Assembly: GCA_002077045.2 (NCBI GenBank)
Contig: KZ111164.1
Location: 151,253-215,252 of the forward strand
Length of the DNA: 64,000 nucleotides
Source of the DNA: Rachicladosporium sp. CCFEE 5018
Lineage: Eukaryota > Ascomycota > Dothideomycetes > Cladosporiales > Cladosporiaceae
Reading direction: 5' to 3'
Shown here: one piece after another, positions 20,580-32,478 of the stretch
How the letters are laid out: each line of letters starts with the position of its first letter
Numbering within the stretch: position 1 is the stretch's first letter
Notes under the pieces: generated by a model
Database searches by the model: none
What the model saw: only the letters and a program-made list of their open reading frames with translations
Told to the model about the DNA's origin: nothing
Made by a program: the position numbers and the translations under genes

Positions 20580-21085
20580 AGCGAGGCCATCAGGGATGAT
20601 TGTAGGATTACGATTGTGGCGCTTTTGTAATGTATGAGAGAAAGAAGGGCAGCAATGCCATAATGCGGAATGTAGTCTTGCTGTCCACATGCTGCGGTCT
20701 CGCCGCCCTTCCAGCACGGCGCTCCCTTGCCGACGTTCTGCTACATAGCCTCCACTGTGCCCACGACTGTCTCATGTGGACGCTGCTGCCACGACCTGCC
20801 GTTGAGCCTCGCAAATGGTAGGGACCTGATCGATGCAGCCTCTTGTCGGACCTTCACCCGCGATGCAGGGCTTCTCCTGATTCCAGCCATGATGCGATAG
20901 TAGCTCGGGCCTATGTATCGGATGCTGCATCTGCCTCGCCCACTTCAGATTGCAGGGAGAAAGTCGCAGCATAGCACGTCATACAGTACGCGCGTGGGCG
21001 CCTGGCTTGTTGCTCTGCTGCTCAATCGCCGCGATCGATCGTAAGTCATAGTATCGTCTCAAGCCTGCATATGTTTCTTCTCCTC
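20580..21085. other. Convergent intergenic region ERG12 / POL31
   Basis: 506 bp between two stop codons; only 3' ends expected. No ORF of note. Confidence 0.45.
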
Positions 21086-22663
21086 TCACTCCTCAAAGAT
21101 CTCAATCCTCACAATCTCCGGCTCCAACGTCTCCAAATCCAGTACTACAACCTCCCCCGTATCCCGAAAACTAGGCACAGCAATAACCCTACACTGCTGT
21201 CCCAACGGCCCCTCCACGACCGTACTCTCGAACTTCGGCTGATTGCCCACGAAAAACACATGCGGACACTCCCTGAGCACAAAGGCATCGCCATCCGGAA
21301 AGGGATAGCACCAAAGGGTGTCTGGTGCTGTGGGAGCCACCAGCCGCCATCGAAGCATAGCTTCCATCATCTCCAGCCGCTCCTCACCTGCGACGTACTT
21401 GTATATATCGTCTACCGGCTGGCCTCCGGTGCCGAGGAATCTCCAGCCATGTAAATCGAAGGCGTAGGGATTCGTGCCGCTGTCGAAGCTGCCGGGCTCG
21501 GCTGGGGAGGTTTTCGGCGGCGACTGGTAAGTTCGCGAGTGCGGGAACATGGCTTGGTGGATCGGCTGTTGGGGGAGTGAGATGGACGTTGGATCGTCGG
21601 CGCCTGGGAGCAGGGTTACGGGGAGGGAAGGGAGGAGCGAGGAGAGAAAGAGGTCTAGGCGGTCTGTTGGGGCGGCGTTGTAGGCGGAGCTGTCGTAGCC
21701 GTATTTCTTAGCGTGAGGGGCTTTCTTCTGGCCGTTAGATCCGACCTCGTCGCGGGGAGGGATGGGCGAGGCGTGTGCGAGGGAATTGCCGGCTATGATG
21801 AGGCGCGAGATGGTGGAGACCGAAGCCTGGTCTTCCGAGCCAGCGGATTCACCGAGGAGATACTCAAGCAGCAAGTCCAGCGTTAGCGTGTCCCCTGCGT
21901 CCCCCGAGATCCCCAACCCAGACACAATCGCAACCTTTCCCCCGTCCTCCCTCTCTCCCACCTTCTGCTTGCTAGCCGCCGCCCTCCCGTCCTCTCGTTC
22001 CCACCGTACAGGCTGCCTAGGTAAATCCGGTACCCTCAAATCCAGCACCTCAAAATCTCCATCGGCATTCTCAGTCCCCAGAACGGCCACAATAGCCCCA
22101 GTAACCAACAACATACTCTCCAGCGCTCCACCAACCAACCTCAACCTCCCTGACTCATCCTCCAGCATCGTCTGATCCCCTCCAACACCCCCAGGAGTCA
22201 AGAACTTGACTCTAGGAGGCGGCGCAGCAATCCAGTGCTCCTTCCCTATATCGTCCAGAATATTTGGCTTCAGCGGCATTTCCATGTATATCGTGCCGAT
22301 CACCCAGCAGAGCTCTCCCTGTCTTACATCCAGCGCGCGATCGACTTTGCGCGCGGTCTCGGAGGCGATCTCGAAGTCTGACCAGGCTTCCGCTGCGAGG
22401 GCTTCGACGGAGGGTTTGAGTTGCGCGAGCCGTGCGAAGTACATGTCGGCGTATTGTTGCTGGTAGTGTCGGGCTTCGCCTTTGGGGAGGGTGAAGTCTG
22501 TTAGGGGGGAGTAGGAGGCGGGTTTGCGGTTGAGGGAGGGGAAGGGTTCGGTGCTGGAGGGGGTTGGTGGTTAGTGGTGAGGCGGTAGGGGAAGGGGGAT
22601 GGAACAGGCGTACGAGGGTCTGGAGAGGAGAGCATTGTCTCCTGCGCCGTTGGTGATCGCCAT
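21086..22663 (-). CDS. POL31: DNA polymerase delta subunit 2 (B subunit)
   Basis: Two exons, 22663-22614 and 22553-21086, 60-bp intron (GTACGC donor, perfect CACTAACC branch, CTCCAG acceptor), 505 residues. Exon 2 opens with the family signature TLPKGEARHYQQQYADMYFARL. OB-fold region (about 90-210): GELCWVIGTIYMEMPLKPNILDDI. An inactive calcineurin-like phosphoesterase domain follows: KVAIVSGLGISG, LIIAGNSLA, LPVTLLPGADDPTSISLPQQP, then NPYAFDLHGWRFLGTGGQPVDDIYKY and HVFFVGNQPKFES. Non-catalytic; it bridges the Pol3 catalytic subunit and Pol32 in the replicative polymerase and also serves polymerase zeta. A low-complexity linker (WEREDGRAAASKQKVGERED) is present. The 16-residue exon 1 has little conservation, so the start is slightly less certain. 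Confidence 0.92.
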
Positions 22664-23122
22664 GTTGGCAGGTGTATCCATACAAATGGTTTACACCGAC
22701 GAGATGGACTCAATGGTGAGTGAGGTGAAGTCAGAACGCGTCGCGTGGGACGCGCCTAAATTGGCCAATGTACACATGTAGCAAGTCGGGTACCTAAACC
22801 CGCCTTCAATGTCATAATGAGCAACACACTGAGGAACGCAAAGGCCATCCTCATCATATCTGAGTCCAGCGGAGGGAGGGTTGTGCTGCATGCGAGCCAA
22901 CGCAACCGTCACGCTGTCTTGGGAGTGATGGAGGAGCGAAAGAGTTCACACTGACCACAGCGATACACTTCTAATGTCTAGCAAGTACCCACCAAGAGCA
23001 AGACCGCGAGGTCACCTTCGAGATCTCTGTTAGCAACATCCCAGCGCCATCTCCTGGCAGCTGCGAGCTAGAGGATCCCAACACCATGAGCAAACACAGC
23101 GAATCATCGTCCCGATCACCAC
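22664..23122. other. Intergenic region, POL31 promoter / E2-fusion 3' end
   Basis: 459 bp between two minus-strand genes; nothing else recognised. Confidence 0.4.
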
Positions 23123-26100
23123 CTAATCCTCCATCTCATCATCGTCCTCATCGTCCTCGTCATTCTCGCTGTACCCTGGCCTAGTCCTATCCTCATCCTC
23201 TGACCCATTGCCTTCGCTATCGCCCTCCCACTCGACTCCGTCGAGGATCTCGTCCTTCCACGCCTCGCGGGACTGCCTAGCATATTTGCGGACATGCACG
23301 CGCACCTCGTCAGCATACTCAACTTGATCGTGGTGGTAGCCGAGCGTAGTGGAGGTGTTGATGGGATCTGACAGCTCAGCCTGGAACAGCAAACCGTAGA
23401 AGGTGTCGAGCAGGCGCGACATGCTAGTGTCGCTCGTCCAGTCGCGATCGAGGATGGAGTGACAGATGCGGCCGTGCAGGTTGACGTTGACATGCTTGAT
23501 GCGGGTGATGAAGCGGGCCTTCGGTGCAAAGGCGGGATAGCGCTCCTCGAAGTCAACATACAGCAGGAAGTTGCCTCCAGCGTATGGTGTGTCGTCCGGC
23601 CCAGACATGACAACCTTCCAGAAGCTAATGTCGCTTTCACTGACATACACGTCATAGGTGGTCGAGCTACCGTTAGACACGAGCTGCCTCATCTCGTTCA
23701 GCAGGCGATTAATTCTCATATTCGAGCGAGCTCCTGCAGCACCGGCAGCAGGTCTGCCAGGCAGCTGGGTCGCTGCAGACAGCGGGATGAAGCTGTCGTT
23801 GACGTTTGGGTGAGCTTTGCGCTCGGGGAAGCGAGTATCAGACACCTCCGTGTATGTTGTATTCCACATTCTGCGTCTGAACTGGCTGCCGAACGCATAG
23901 CGCTCTCTGGACAGGTTGGCAGATAACACAATCGTCGGACGCTCGGTGATCGACAAGAACGGCTCCATCTCGCACATTGCCAGAGCGTTGATGAGCGACG
24001 TCGGCTTGAAGGAATAGCCGCCAAGGATACCGGAGAGAGCTGCGAGCTCCTTGTTGTCTGTATCACCGAGGATGACTGTGTCGACGGCGATGTCATTGGC
24101 CTTGCACTCGAATGCCACATCGTGGCCAGTGTTCTTGACGCTCTTCGTGTCATAGCCATCGGAGATCACGATAATACGCTTCTTGGCCTGAGTATGCTGA
24201 AGCGCGTACTGGCTGAGCTGATCACGGGCCAAGGCCAACGCGTCCCAGAGAGCGGTGTCGCCGTTCGCCGACATCGTGGACGTGGCTCGCCGGAAGTTCT
24301 CGACCACATGACTGATGGGCGTCTGCAACGTTGCCTTGGTAGAGATGGTGACTAGTCCAAGATGCGTCTTGAAGCGAAAGCCTAAGATCCTATTGATGAG
24401 AGCTTCGAACATCTGCTTCAGCACATCTAGGCGACTGAGCTTCATGGACCTCTTCGCCGAATTCGGGGACGCATACGCTACAGACACCTTGAGCACCAGT
24501 GGCGCTGAGTAATCGATGGTGCGCGAGTGGTCGTTGAATACGCTCTCCGCTCCAAGGTGACCGTAGCAGGAGCCTCGATTGAGGAAGGTCGACAAGCGGA
24601 CGCCAGATTTCTTACAAGGATGACCACTGGCGAGGCCATCACCACTGTCGGTCATCTGCGTCCAGATCTGAGTGTAGCCAGAAGTGATATATCCATAGTT
24701 CTCGGCTTGGAAGCGCCAGAGCTTCCACAGAACACTGGCGGCTGTGACGGTAGTGTACCTGTCAACCCAGTACGAGCAGTCCATGATGTTGTTCCCGGTG
24801 AAGATCTTCACGAGGGCGAGTTGTCCGGCCTGAGCATTCCGGTCGGCAACACCACGAGTCATATCGCTCTCCTCGGCGATGCGGATGCTGATGTCGGCTG
24901 TGTCCATGATGCCATTGACGAGATGAGTCAAAGCTCGATTGTCTGGAAAGACGACGCGGTTGCTGTCTTTCAGGGCAAGCTGAAAGATGTTGTGGCGACC
25001 CTTCAGCCCGCGATATGCCAGGCGGTGTAGGTTATTGGACGAGATAGAGATGGGGACGACACGCTGGAACCCACCAACTCGGCTGTCAAAGTTGATGGTT
25101 AGGGTAGCGCCAGCATCGGATCGACGCTTCTTCGCAGGACTCGGTGCACTCGACTCTGCAGGCAGACCGATGAGTCCGTCGCCAAGCATCCATGCGGCGG
25201 CCGCGCTAGCAATCATGATGTCGTTCTGCATACTGATGTCGGTTGTTGGTGTGCCATGTAACGGCGAGGAGTGCCGAACGGCGTACCACTGCTGCAGGGC
25301 TGTACGAGAGTACGTGTGCCCATCAGTAGCCTTGACAGCATCGTCCATGAGAGCGTGGGAGACGGGGCAGCATAGATCATCCGGGATCTCCGTGAGCGTG
25401 GCAGGAAGCGCGGGTATGTGCTGAGCAGGTGCGCTTGACGGCACGGCATCACCAACAGACCAAGTCCAGGTCCTGGTACGAGGCATGGTTGCAGCTCTGT
25501 ATTGCAAGAAGTCACAAAGACCCAGCTCGTGGGTCTGTAGGCCGGCGCGGAATGTCTTGAGCTTGTTGAGTGCTGCAGTCTGGTCGTCGGTGGCGTTCGG
25601 GCGGAAGAAACCAGCGTTGCGCCGCCTCGCTTGCTCCAACGCGGCTAGCTTCTGCACCAGTTGATCCGAGAGCTGTTTCTTTAGCGAGTTGAGTACTTCC
25701 ATGGCACAAGCACGCTTATTCGCGGCATGCGTTGCGCAGATCATCCCCATCATATCGTCGAAGCTCTCATGCTTCGCCAAGATCTCTTTCAGATCGTCGA
25801 AGGTCGCACATGTGTACCACTCGCCTTCAATGACGGGCTCGCCGGAGGTCGGATCGGCTATCTCATCATCATCGTTGATGTCAGAGAAGTCTGTTGAGGT
25901 CCGCATACTCGCCGAGACATCGACGCAGAACATCAAGATCTCATCAGGAGCTTCAGCCTTGCGAACCGCTGCACCACCCGAGGCATCGAATACGCTGGTT
26001 CCCGCATTCTCGTACGCCTTGACGATGGGCGCGATAAGTTGCTCGATGACGGCAGTGTCTTCGGCAGAGGTCCCGTGCTGTGGGCGGAAGACCAGAGAGG

Positions 26101-28042
26101 ACTTCCCCGGCGTACCGCAGGCTTCCTCGCCAAGATAGACGGCAAGGTGAGCATTGCGATCGAACGTGAGGCAAGGATGCTCAGCTGAAACGAGTTGACT
26201 GGGCATGTGGACCGCCAATTTGTTCTGCCCGCAAAGCTCCGCAAGGTAGTGCAGATCTGTCAGCTCTGTGGGATCGAACACACTGTCTTGGTTGCCGCCG
26301 TCCTCGTAGCGATAGTCCGCCTGCAGTCTCCCTTTGGAGAAGGCGACTATCTCGCGAGTGCTACCACCGCTCAACAGCGCACTTCTTGCTCCTTCAAGAT
26401 CATGGTGAGAGCTCAGGACCAAGCGTGGCTGAGCGGGACTGAGGTAGAGTGGACCGCCCTTAGCAAAGGCGTCGTGATAGCCTTGCTCGACCGGACCAAT
26501 GTCTGTGTTGACCGCATGCATGATGGGCTCCTGAGTCTGTACATCAAGAAGCTGTGTACCCGACAAGCAGGTGAGGTAGGGCGCATGGAACGGTTGTGCA
26601 TCGATCGATGGAAGTCTGATTGACTTCGCCTTCTCCAGAAGCAGACCGAAAAGTAGACGCGAGCCTTCAAATAGTCTGTCCTTGCCAGCGCCGACCAGCT
26701 CTGATGGCACCATCTCTTCGAGAGCGTAGAAGATAGCGTGGCTGAGAGCGGCACACTCCTGTGCGGTCGGAGTCTTGCCTTGGGTGAGTAGGTAGAAGGT
26801 ACGAAGTGCCGGCGAGAAGCCTATGAGGACGTCGAAGACATGCAGGACTGCATCGATATCGGACTCCTTCCTGCTCATCTCCTTGACGAGACTGGCAGTG
26901 ACTCTCAGTGACGACAAGAACATCGCCATGCCGCGATTTGACTGCCGAATTGGTGGCTGCCAGTGAGCTCTGTCTCCGTAGATGGCCTCGTTGCCAACAC
27001 CGAGTTAGGCTGACATTGAGGAAGCAACGCGGTGAACAACGAAAATCTCTAATGCGCCATCTTCTGCGAGGCCGGTGATACCAGAGGCTGTGATGCTGAC
27101 ACCCATAGACGAGGCGTGTATCGGCAGCTCGGACGTGTGCAAGTCGAGAAGCCTCAGCCGGGCCTGCGTCGACTCATCCATTAGTGCGGTGGCACGGGCA
27201 TGAGCTGGGATGTGACGCTCTTTTGAGCAAATGCTCATGACAGGCATCTTGAGGAAAACCCCAGATGCGTTCAGTACGCCATGATAGTGAATCTTCTTCT
27301 TGGACTCCAGATCCACTCCAAACTGAGTCTGGAGTGCTTCATCGATTGCGAATCTGGCGGTCGATAGCACGCGCAGAGGCTTGACGACGCTCTTGTCGTA
27401 GATCACGAAGAGAGTGCATTCACTGCTAGGCGCATCTGCAAGCCTGCGTGCGAAGTTGCAGTTGCATTCGTCGACCAGGCTTGGCTCCTCAAACGCTTGT
27501 GGCAGGCCGAGAGTCTGTGCCGCCTGATCATGAAGCTGCTTGATATTGCTTGTGTGCTGAATATTGAATGTCGGTAGGGAGCTAACGGCGTCTTTCACGT
27601 TTGCCGGCGTACGAAGGCGAACTCGCAGAATAGCGCCATCATGTGCACCGAAGACAGCCAGAGCTGCTGCACTCTGGAATTATGTCAGTATCAGCACAAT
27701 TATCTTGAGAGCTTGAGGATCTACCTGTGTAGCCGTAGCATCGCTCGCTACACCGGAACCTGCTGAGATAGCAGAGCAGACGGCAAACACGCGCTCAGTC
27801 TGAGGCTGCAGCACAACATCGGAAAGCACATCCTCTTGATCGATGACCGGCCCTGAAGCGTCACCAAGATGGAGTGTGATGGAGTGAGAGTCGAGGGTGA
27901 TTTGAAGCTGCTGCCTGATGCAGCGAACGAAGATCTGACCGTGGAGAGCGGAGACGATGGCACCCTCCGCTAACGGTATCAGGAGTGTGGTAGCCTGGAA
28001 CACCTGGCCGGCGTCGACCACCGTGACTGTGTAGCGTGGCAT
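23123..28042 (-). CDS. Giant VWA / U-box / ubiquitin-conjugating (E2) fusion protein
   Basis: Exon 1 28042-27725; a 51-bp intron (27724-27674, GTAGAT...TTCCAG); then a frame running to the stop at 23123, broken by a single in-frame TAA at 27005-27007. Total about 1,600 residues. Numbering below is from Met at 26929. A DxSxS metal-site motif (FCVDVSASM) lies at 334-342. A U-box follows at 511-575 (IPDDLCCPVSHALMDDAVKATDGHTY, E3 ligase fold without zinc). A von Willebrand A-like domain (about 810-985) has LGLVTIST, GDTALWDAL and RIIVISDGYDT. A UBC domain occupies 1071-1230 with the thioester cysteine C1156 in HGRICHSILD; the HPN motif reads HVN. The tail is strongly acidic (DEDDDEMED). The order implies one polypeptide with both E2 and E3-like activity, possibly with substrate-binding VWA. 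No substrate is known to me. The TAA is either inside a short 3n intron or a nonsense mutation. Confidence 0.8.
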
Positions 28043-28690
28043 CGCGGCAATTTTCGAGCTGTGAGGTGTGTAGTGAGGAGTAGGCGCCCTTAGCGGCAGC
28101 GTTTGGTAGGTAGACCACTCTATCAGAGGTGAGTACTTAGGTGAATCAGGAGCGTATAGTGTATGTCGGCGTCCGATGGAGTGTATCAAATGTTGTTGAT
28201 GGGCGAACGTGGGTGTCTCGAAGGACAAACGGGATATGTGCAGTGGGAGAGCGCGTCTCTAGCGCTTGGCAGCCTGGAGCCTGTGAGGAAGGAGCGAGTG
28301 TGAGTACCCAACTTCAACGACCTCACAGCAGCCAACTCACTTAACGAATACCCTCAATGACCTGCCATGCGAGAGGAGCAGGAGTGAAGCTGTCCTGCGT
28401 TGAGAATCGTGACGAGACCTGCAGGGTGGCCTCACTAGTCGCAGCCTTGTACGGATACCTGCGTTCCAAATGCCTCAGGATCACCTCAGTGGCCTTAACG
28501 CGCGATCAGAGAGATGGATTCGCAAGGCCAGCGCTCGTACCTTTTAGAAGTAGCTTTATCACATATGTCGGTCAACGGACCGGGCTGATTGATAACTGCT
28601 TTTCTCAGTATATGCGACCAACATCTAACATGCTCCTCAGAGCCTCATACCCAATCGCCATGCAAAACGCCTCGGATTCTTTCATCCGAC
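28043..28690. other. Intergenic region, E2-fusion promoter / MFS 3' end
   Basis: 648 bp between two minus-strand genes. The E2-fusion frame is open for 186 bp above its ATG but without ATG. No other feature. Confidence 0.4.
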
Positions 28691-30402
28691 TCAGAACTCG
28701 ACCTTGAACCTCTTACTATTCCGCATCCTCTCCCCATAGTAGTAGAATGCCCAAGGTATAGGACACAGTGCCAAACTCAAAAAGCCCAGCAAACTGTTTC
28801 CCCATCCCAATCCTAAAGCGCCATACATCTGCAGCCCGAACAACGGGAAGCAAGCTCCGAAGACCGAGCGCAGCACAGTCGCAGCCGCCATGGCCGAAGC
28901 AGCGTAGAGCGTGAAAGCGTCGACCAGGTAGGTGTTGACGGCCATGAATGCAGCGATCAGACCAACGCCCACGAGCAGCGTGCCGAAGATGGGTGCAGCC
29001 CACTGCACGTTGTATTGAGCTGTCCAGCCATAGATGAACAGTCCGGCAGGAATGAAGGGCGCTCCGTACATGAGCGGCGGGAGGCGGTACTCTGGCTTCA
29101 GCACGCCGTTGCTGTGCTTCGCAGCAAGCCGCTTCATGAGTCTGTCGGAAGTCGCACCAAGTAGGGCGAGTCCACCAAGCATCCCTATACCCATCCCGAC
29201 GTAAACAAGTCCGACCGTGCTCTCGCTGAAGCCGTAGTTCTGCTCGAATACGAACGTAAAAGTGGTAAAGAGCAAATATAAAATCCCGTACACCACGGCC
29301 ATGTAAAGGGACATCAACGCGCAGATGGGCGAGAGGAACATGAGCTTCAGTGGCCGAACAATCGACCGCAAGAATACTTGTCGCGGAGTGAGGCCGAGAT
29401 CGAGTTTCGAGCGAAGCGCAGTATTGCCAGTCTCCTTCTGCAACTTCTTCGTCTTGCGAGCCAACAGCGTGGGGCCGTAGGTCTCTTGCATGGTGAACAG
29501 ACCCACGATGGCCATAACGCCGATGGCGATCGCGAGCACCCAGAAAATCCAACGCCAGCCTTCGGCATCAGAGAGAAAGCCGCCTGCGATGGGACCTGTG
29601 ATATTGATGTTAGTGGATCATTCACTGGCTTGGGAGGGTGAAGCTGTCTACCAATCACAGGACCGAGCAGTGGCCCAAGAGCCCAGATAGCCATTGCGCC
29701 GCCTCGCTCAGCCGGACGCATCAGATCAGCAATCGTGCCGCCTCCAATTGTCAACGGTGCTACGCCAAACACACCAGCCATGAACCGGAAGCCTATCAAC
29801 ATATTCATACTCGTCGCCAGCGCACACGCGACCGTGAAAGCAACATACGCCCAGTTGCAAACATGGTACACCCACAGCCTGCCATACAGTTCAGACATAG
29901 GCGCCAGCACCAGTGGTCCGATAGCGTAACCAAGAATGTACACGGACACGACGAAAGTTGCCAGGGCTTGGTTCTCGGTTTTGAACTCCTCCATTACACG
30001 AGGCACACCAGGGGCGAACATTGAGGACGCCAGAGGGGTGAGAAGCGTGATGCCAGATAGGACGGCGATGTTGCCCCATTTCCGCGCGGGAGTCCAGTTT
30101 AGAGGGCATGCTGGGTCGTCGTCGCCTTCCCAGTCTACGATGTTGGGGTCTCGTTCGGTGGCTGCTGTCTCGGTGCCAGAGAGCTCAGTGACGGGTACAT
30201 CTGGACCAGCTTTCTCGACATCTGTGTCATTGCCACGATAGCTTAGAGACTCGCTCGAAGTGTGCGAAAGACCGTGTTTCTCAGGATCATCGTGATCTTT
30301 GTGGTGTGGGTCGTTGGCCGGTATCAAGTCTGCATCGTGGCCCTCTTCGTAGGCTAGCCGTTCGGCTGCAGGCAGATCTCGCCCGAAGGCTGAGGTAGCC
30401 AT
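28691..30402 (-). CDS. MFS transporter, DHA1 (12-TM drug:H+ antiporter) type
   Basis: Two exons, 30402-29652 and 29595-28691, 56-bp intron (GTAGAC donor, CCACTAAC branch, CACAG acceptor), 551 residues. The join restores GPLLGPVIG-PIAGGFLSDAEGWRWIFW, the motif between TM5 and TM6 that marks DHA1 antiporters. A 120-residue acidic/Ser-rich cytosolic N-terminus ends at DPACPLNWTPARKW, the usual entry to TM1. Motif A is LAPMSELYGRLWVY. A central loop (ETYGPTLLARKTKKLQKETG) separates the two six-helix halves. It closely resembles fluconazole/polyamine-type fungal exporters (Flu1, Tpo, Cyp-cluster transporters); substrate not predictable. Start at ATG 30402 (MATSAFGRDLP) since the longer frame begins without ATG. 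Confidence 0.9.
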
Positions 30403-31320
30403 GCTACAGTCAGCGCGGCCTGAGCCATTGTCAGCATCGGCCGTTGGCCCCAATTAATGAATTGCCTGTGGTTGCTAACCCAGTCAGATCGCAATGTGCT
30501 GTAGTTCGTGCACTGATTGTCTCAGCCGCGGATCGGGCCAAGAGCGGTAAGGATTCCTGGGGGCGATATCACCTAAAGGTACAAGACACAACACGACGTA
30601 AATGCAAGTCAAGGCTTGATGAAGATGCGAAGACGCTGCGCATGACGGGCAATGGGGTGCTCGTCGGCTGTCGTGCAACTCATTGATTGCACATCTTCGA
30701 CCCGCACGCAATACCACAGACGGGTCAAACGGCACCGGAGTCGCTTAACCCCGAATCGTGCATAAATTGTGCACTGCTAAGAATTGAGGAAGCCTTGCCG
30801 AGCATTCCGGTGTTCAGGATCTTATTTACATAACCGCTGCATAACATCCTTCTCTTGACTGCATATGAACGACATTCCCGGGAACTTATGAGCAGTGCAT
30901 CCGTCCACATTGGTTGCGCGTTGATCACTCGGCCGATGGTGCGTTCTCCTTCTTTCGCTAGAAACCCGAATAGTCCGCTTCTGCAAACCCGATGAGTTCT
31001 TTATCGCGCGTTAGTCGCTCCCGGATCCTCCACCCATCATACAAAGCCTTGTAGCAGTGCACTCGTTCCATATCACTCAGCATGGTCGTGATGCCCGCAA
31101 AGGGTCGTTCGAAGTCCACGAATGCACGCTTGCTGCGACGTTTCGCACCATTCGAAATGCGCTGTTGGAGGCCTATGCAGAGATCGCGGGTTTCCGAGAG
31201 GATACGCCTTTCTTCGACCTTGACAGAGCCTACTATCATGCCGTATCGTGTGTAAAGGCATGCAATGATGTTGTCCACTGTAGGCGAGGTCATCTGTGTC
31301 GTCTTACTCAGTGACCATGC
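30403..31320. other. Intergenic region, MFS promoter / RRS1 3' end
   Basis: 918 bp. Holds one doubtful ORF (30958-31293, listed separately). No repeats or RNA genes seen. Confidence 0.4.
30958..31293 (-). CDS. Doubtful small hypothetical protein
   Basis: ATG-started 111-residue frame with mixed, soluble-protein-like composition and no family I recognise. It begins only 28 bp beyond the RRS1 stop codon, leaving little room for a promoter, and the opposite strand carries a similarly long frame, so it may be chance. Confidence 0.2.
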   Translation of the reverse strand: MTSPTVDNIIACLYTRYGMIVGSVKVEERRILSETRDLCIGLQQRISNGAKRRSKRAFVDFERPFAGITTMLSDMERVHCYKALYDGWRIRERLTRDKELIGFAEADYSGF

Positions 31321-31836
31321 TCAATGCTGCTGCGTCTTCCTCGCCTTAATCTTGTTATTCCTCCTCTCCACATCCCCGCCCTTCTCCTTCTTCTTCTCAG
31401 GCTTATCATCTACCTCTACAAGCCAATCCTCCTGCACACCACCGCCCTTCTTCCCCTTGTACCCATACTTGGGCTTCCACTCCTGCAACTCCTCGTTGAA
31501 CTCAAGCTTGCCATCGCGCTTCTTGCCCTTGATGCCCTTCTTTTCGGCGAATTTGTCCCACCGCGTCTTCTCCTTCTCCTTGGGGACGGGCTTCTCGCGG
31601 GGAAGGTGTGTTGTGGGTGGAGGGAGTGTGAGTTGCAGACTTTGGTCGTCTGAGGCTTTCGTGATTGGGCAGGTGGTGAGGAGTTGGTTGATGAGGGCTT
31701 GTGCCGTGTCTCGTGCGACTGCTTTGAGGGTGGCCTCTTTATCGTTGTCCAGAGGTGGTAGAGGATTCGAGTCGTTGCAGAGAAGGTGGCCGAGGTCGAA
31801 GGTGTAGGGCTGGGGTTTGGATTCAAAGTGCGCCAT
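31321..31836 (-). CDS. RRS1: Ribosome biogenesis regulatory protein Rrs1
   Basis: 171 residues, one exon, yeast Rrs1 is about 203. Rrs1 works with Rpf2 to load 5S RNP (5S rRNA, Rpl5, Rpl11) onto the pre-60S particle in the nucleolus. Family features: N-terminal YTFDLGHLLCNDSNPLP, then helix ALINQLLTTCP, then LPREKPVPKEKEKTRWDKFAEKKGI, the best conserved stretch, followed by KDGKLEFNEELQEWKPKYGYKG-like segment and a highly basic tail (KPEKKKEKGG, NNKIKARKTQ) that acts as nucleolar signal. It is divergent with the LOR protein gene. A long frame on the other strand is its antisense shadow. Confidence 0.93.
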   Translation of the reverse strand: MAHFESKPQPYTFDLGHLLCNDSNPLPPLDNDKEATLKAVARDTAQALINQLLTTCPITKASDDQSLQLTLPPPTTHLPREKPVPKEKEKTRWDKFAEKKGIKGKKRDGKLEFNEELQEWKPKYGYKGKKGGGVQEDWLVEVDDKPEKKKEKGGDVERRNNKIKARKTQQH

Positions 31837-32478
31837 GTTGACCAGTGTTCGGAGATGAATGTACAGGGGTTTTTTGGTGCAGCTTTCCTGGGTACGCGTT
31901 GTCCAGACGATAGTCGCAAGATATGTTAGTCGACTTCAACTTCTCAAAATTCCCAGCCTGATCGACGGCAGCCAAAGCTCCGAGAAGCCGAGCCTTAATC
32001 TAATCGCCAATCTTGCCCCGCACTGCGTCACCATACTTCAATCCCCCCACCAAACAAGTACGCGCTATAAGGTCGTCTCAAGAGTGCATGTAAGTCTGAT
32101 GTGATATCCGCGGCGCACATACGATCATAAGACTGTGTCACGATGTCCTGGAGAAGGGATTCCAAGCCTTCTCCATCCAGAGTATGGCTTTCTCGTGTTC
32201 GCAGCAACCGACATCAAGTAATGAGGCAAGCCCTCATGACTGCAATGACTTTCACGTGCTCTAGCATAGCGTGGGAATAGGTTCAGCCTGTTGTGCAGCC
32301 ATCTGTCTGGCGCGTACAGCAACCTGGCAGCAATAAAAAGGTTATTTTGGTTCCAACGTAGCCTTGCTGCACCTAGCTACAAGTCTCTCTCCATTCCCAC
32401 TCCACCCCTCGTACGCTTTCATATCTCTCCCCAGCTCCTATTTCCACCAAGTCAATACCACCAATCGCAGCCCTCACC
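31837..32478. other. Divergent region RRS1 / LOR protein
   Basis: 642 bp between opposite start codons. An A/T-rich AATAAAAAGG lies near 32332, about 145 bp before the LOR ATG, and could serve as its TATA element. The 120 bp before that ATG are pyrimidine-rich (long C/T runs), as in highly expressed fungal genes. Confidence 0.45.

Noticed and set aside
31265..31807. 180-codon plus-strand frame rich in Leu, Ser and Phe, apparently with membrane segments
   Set aside because: Exact antisense of RRS1; the hydrophobicity comes from reversing Lys/Glu codons.
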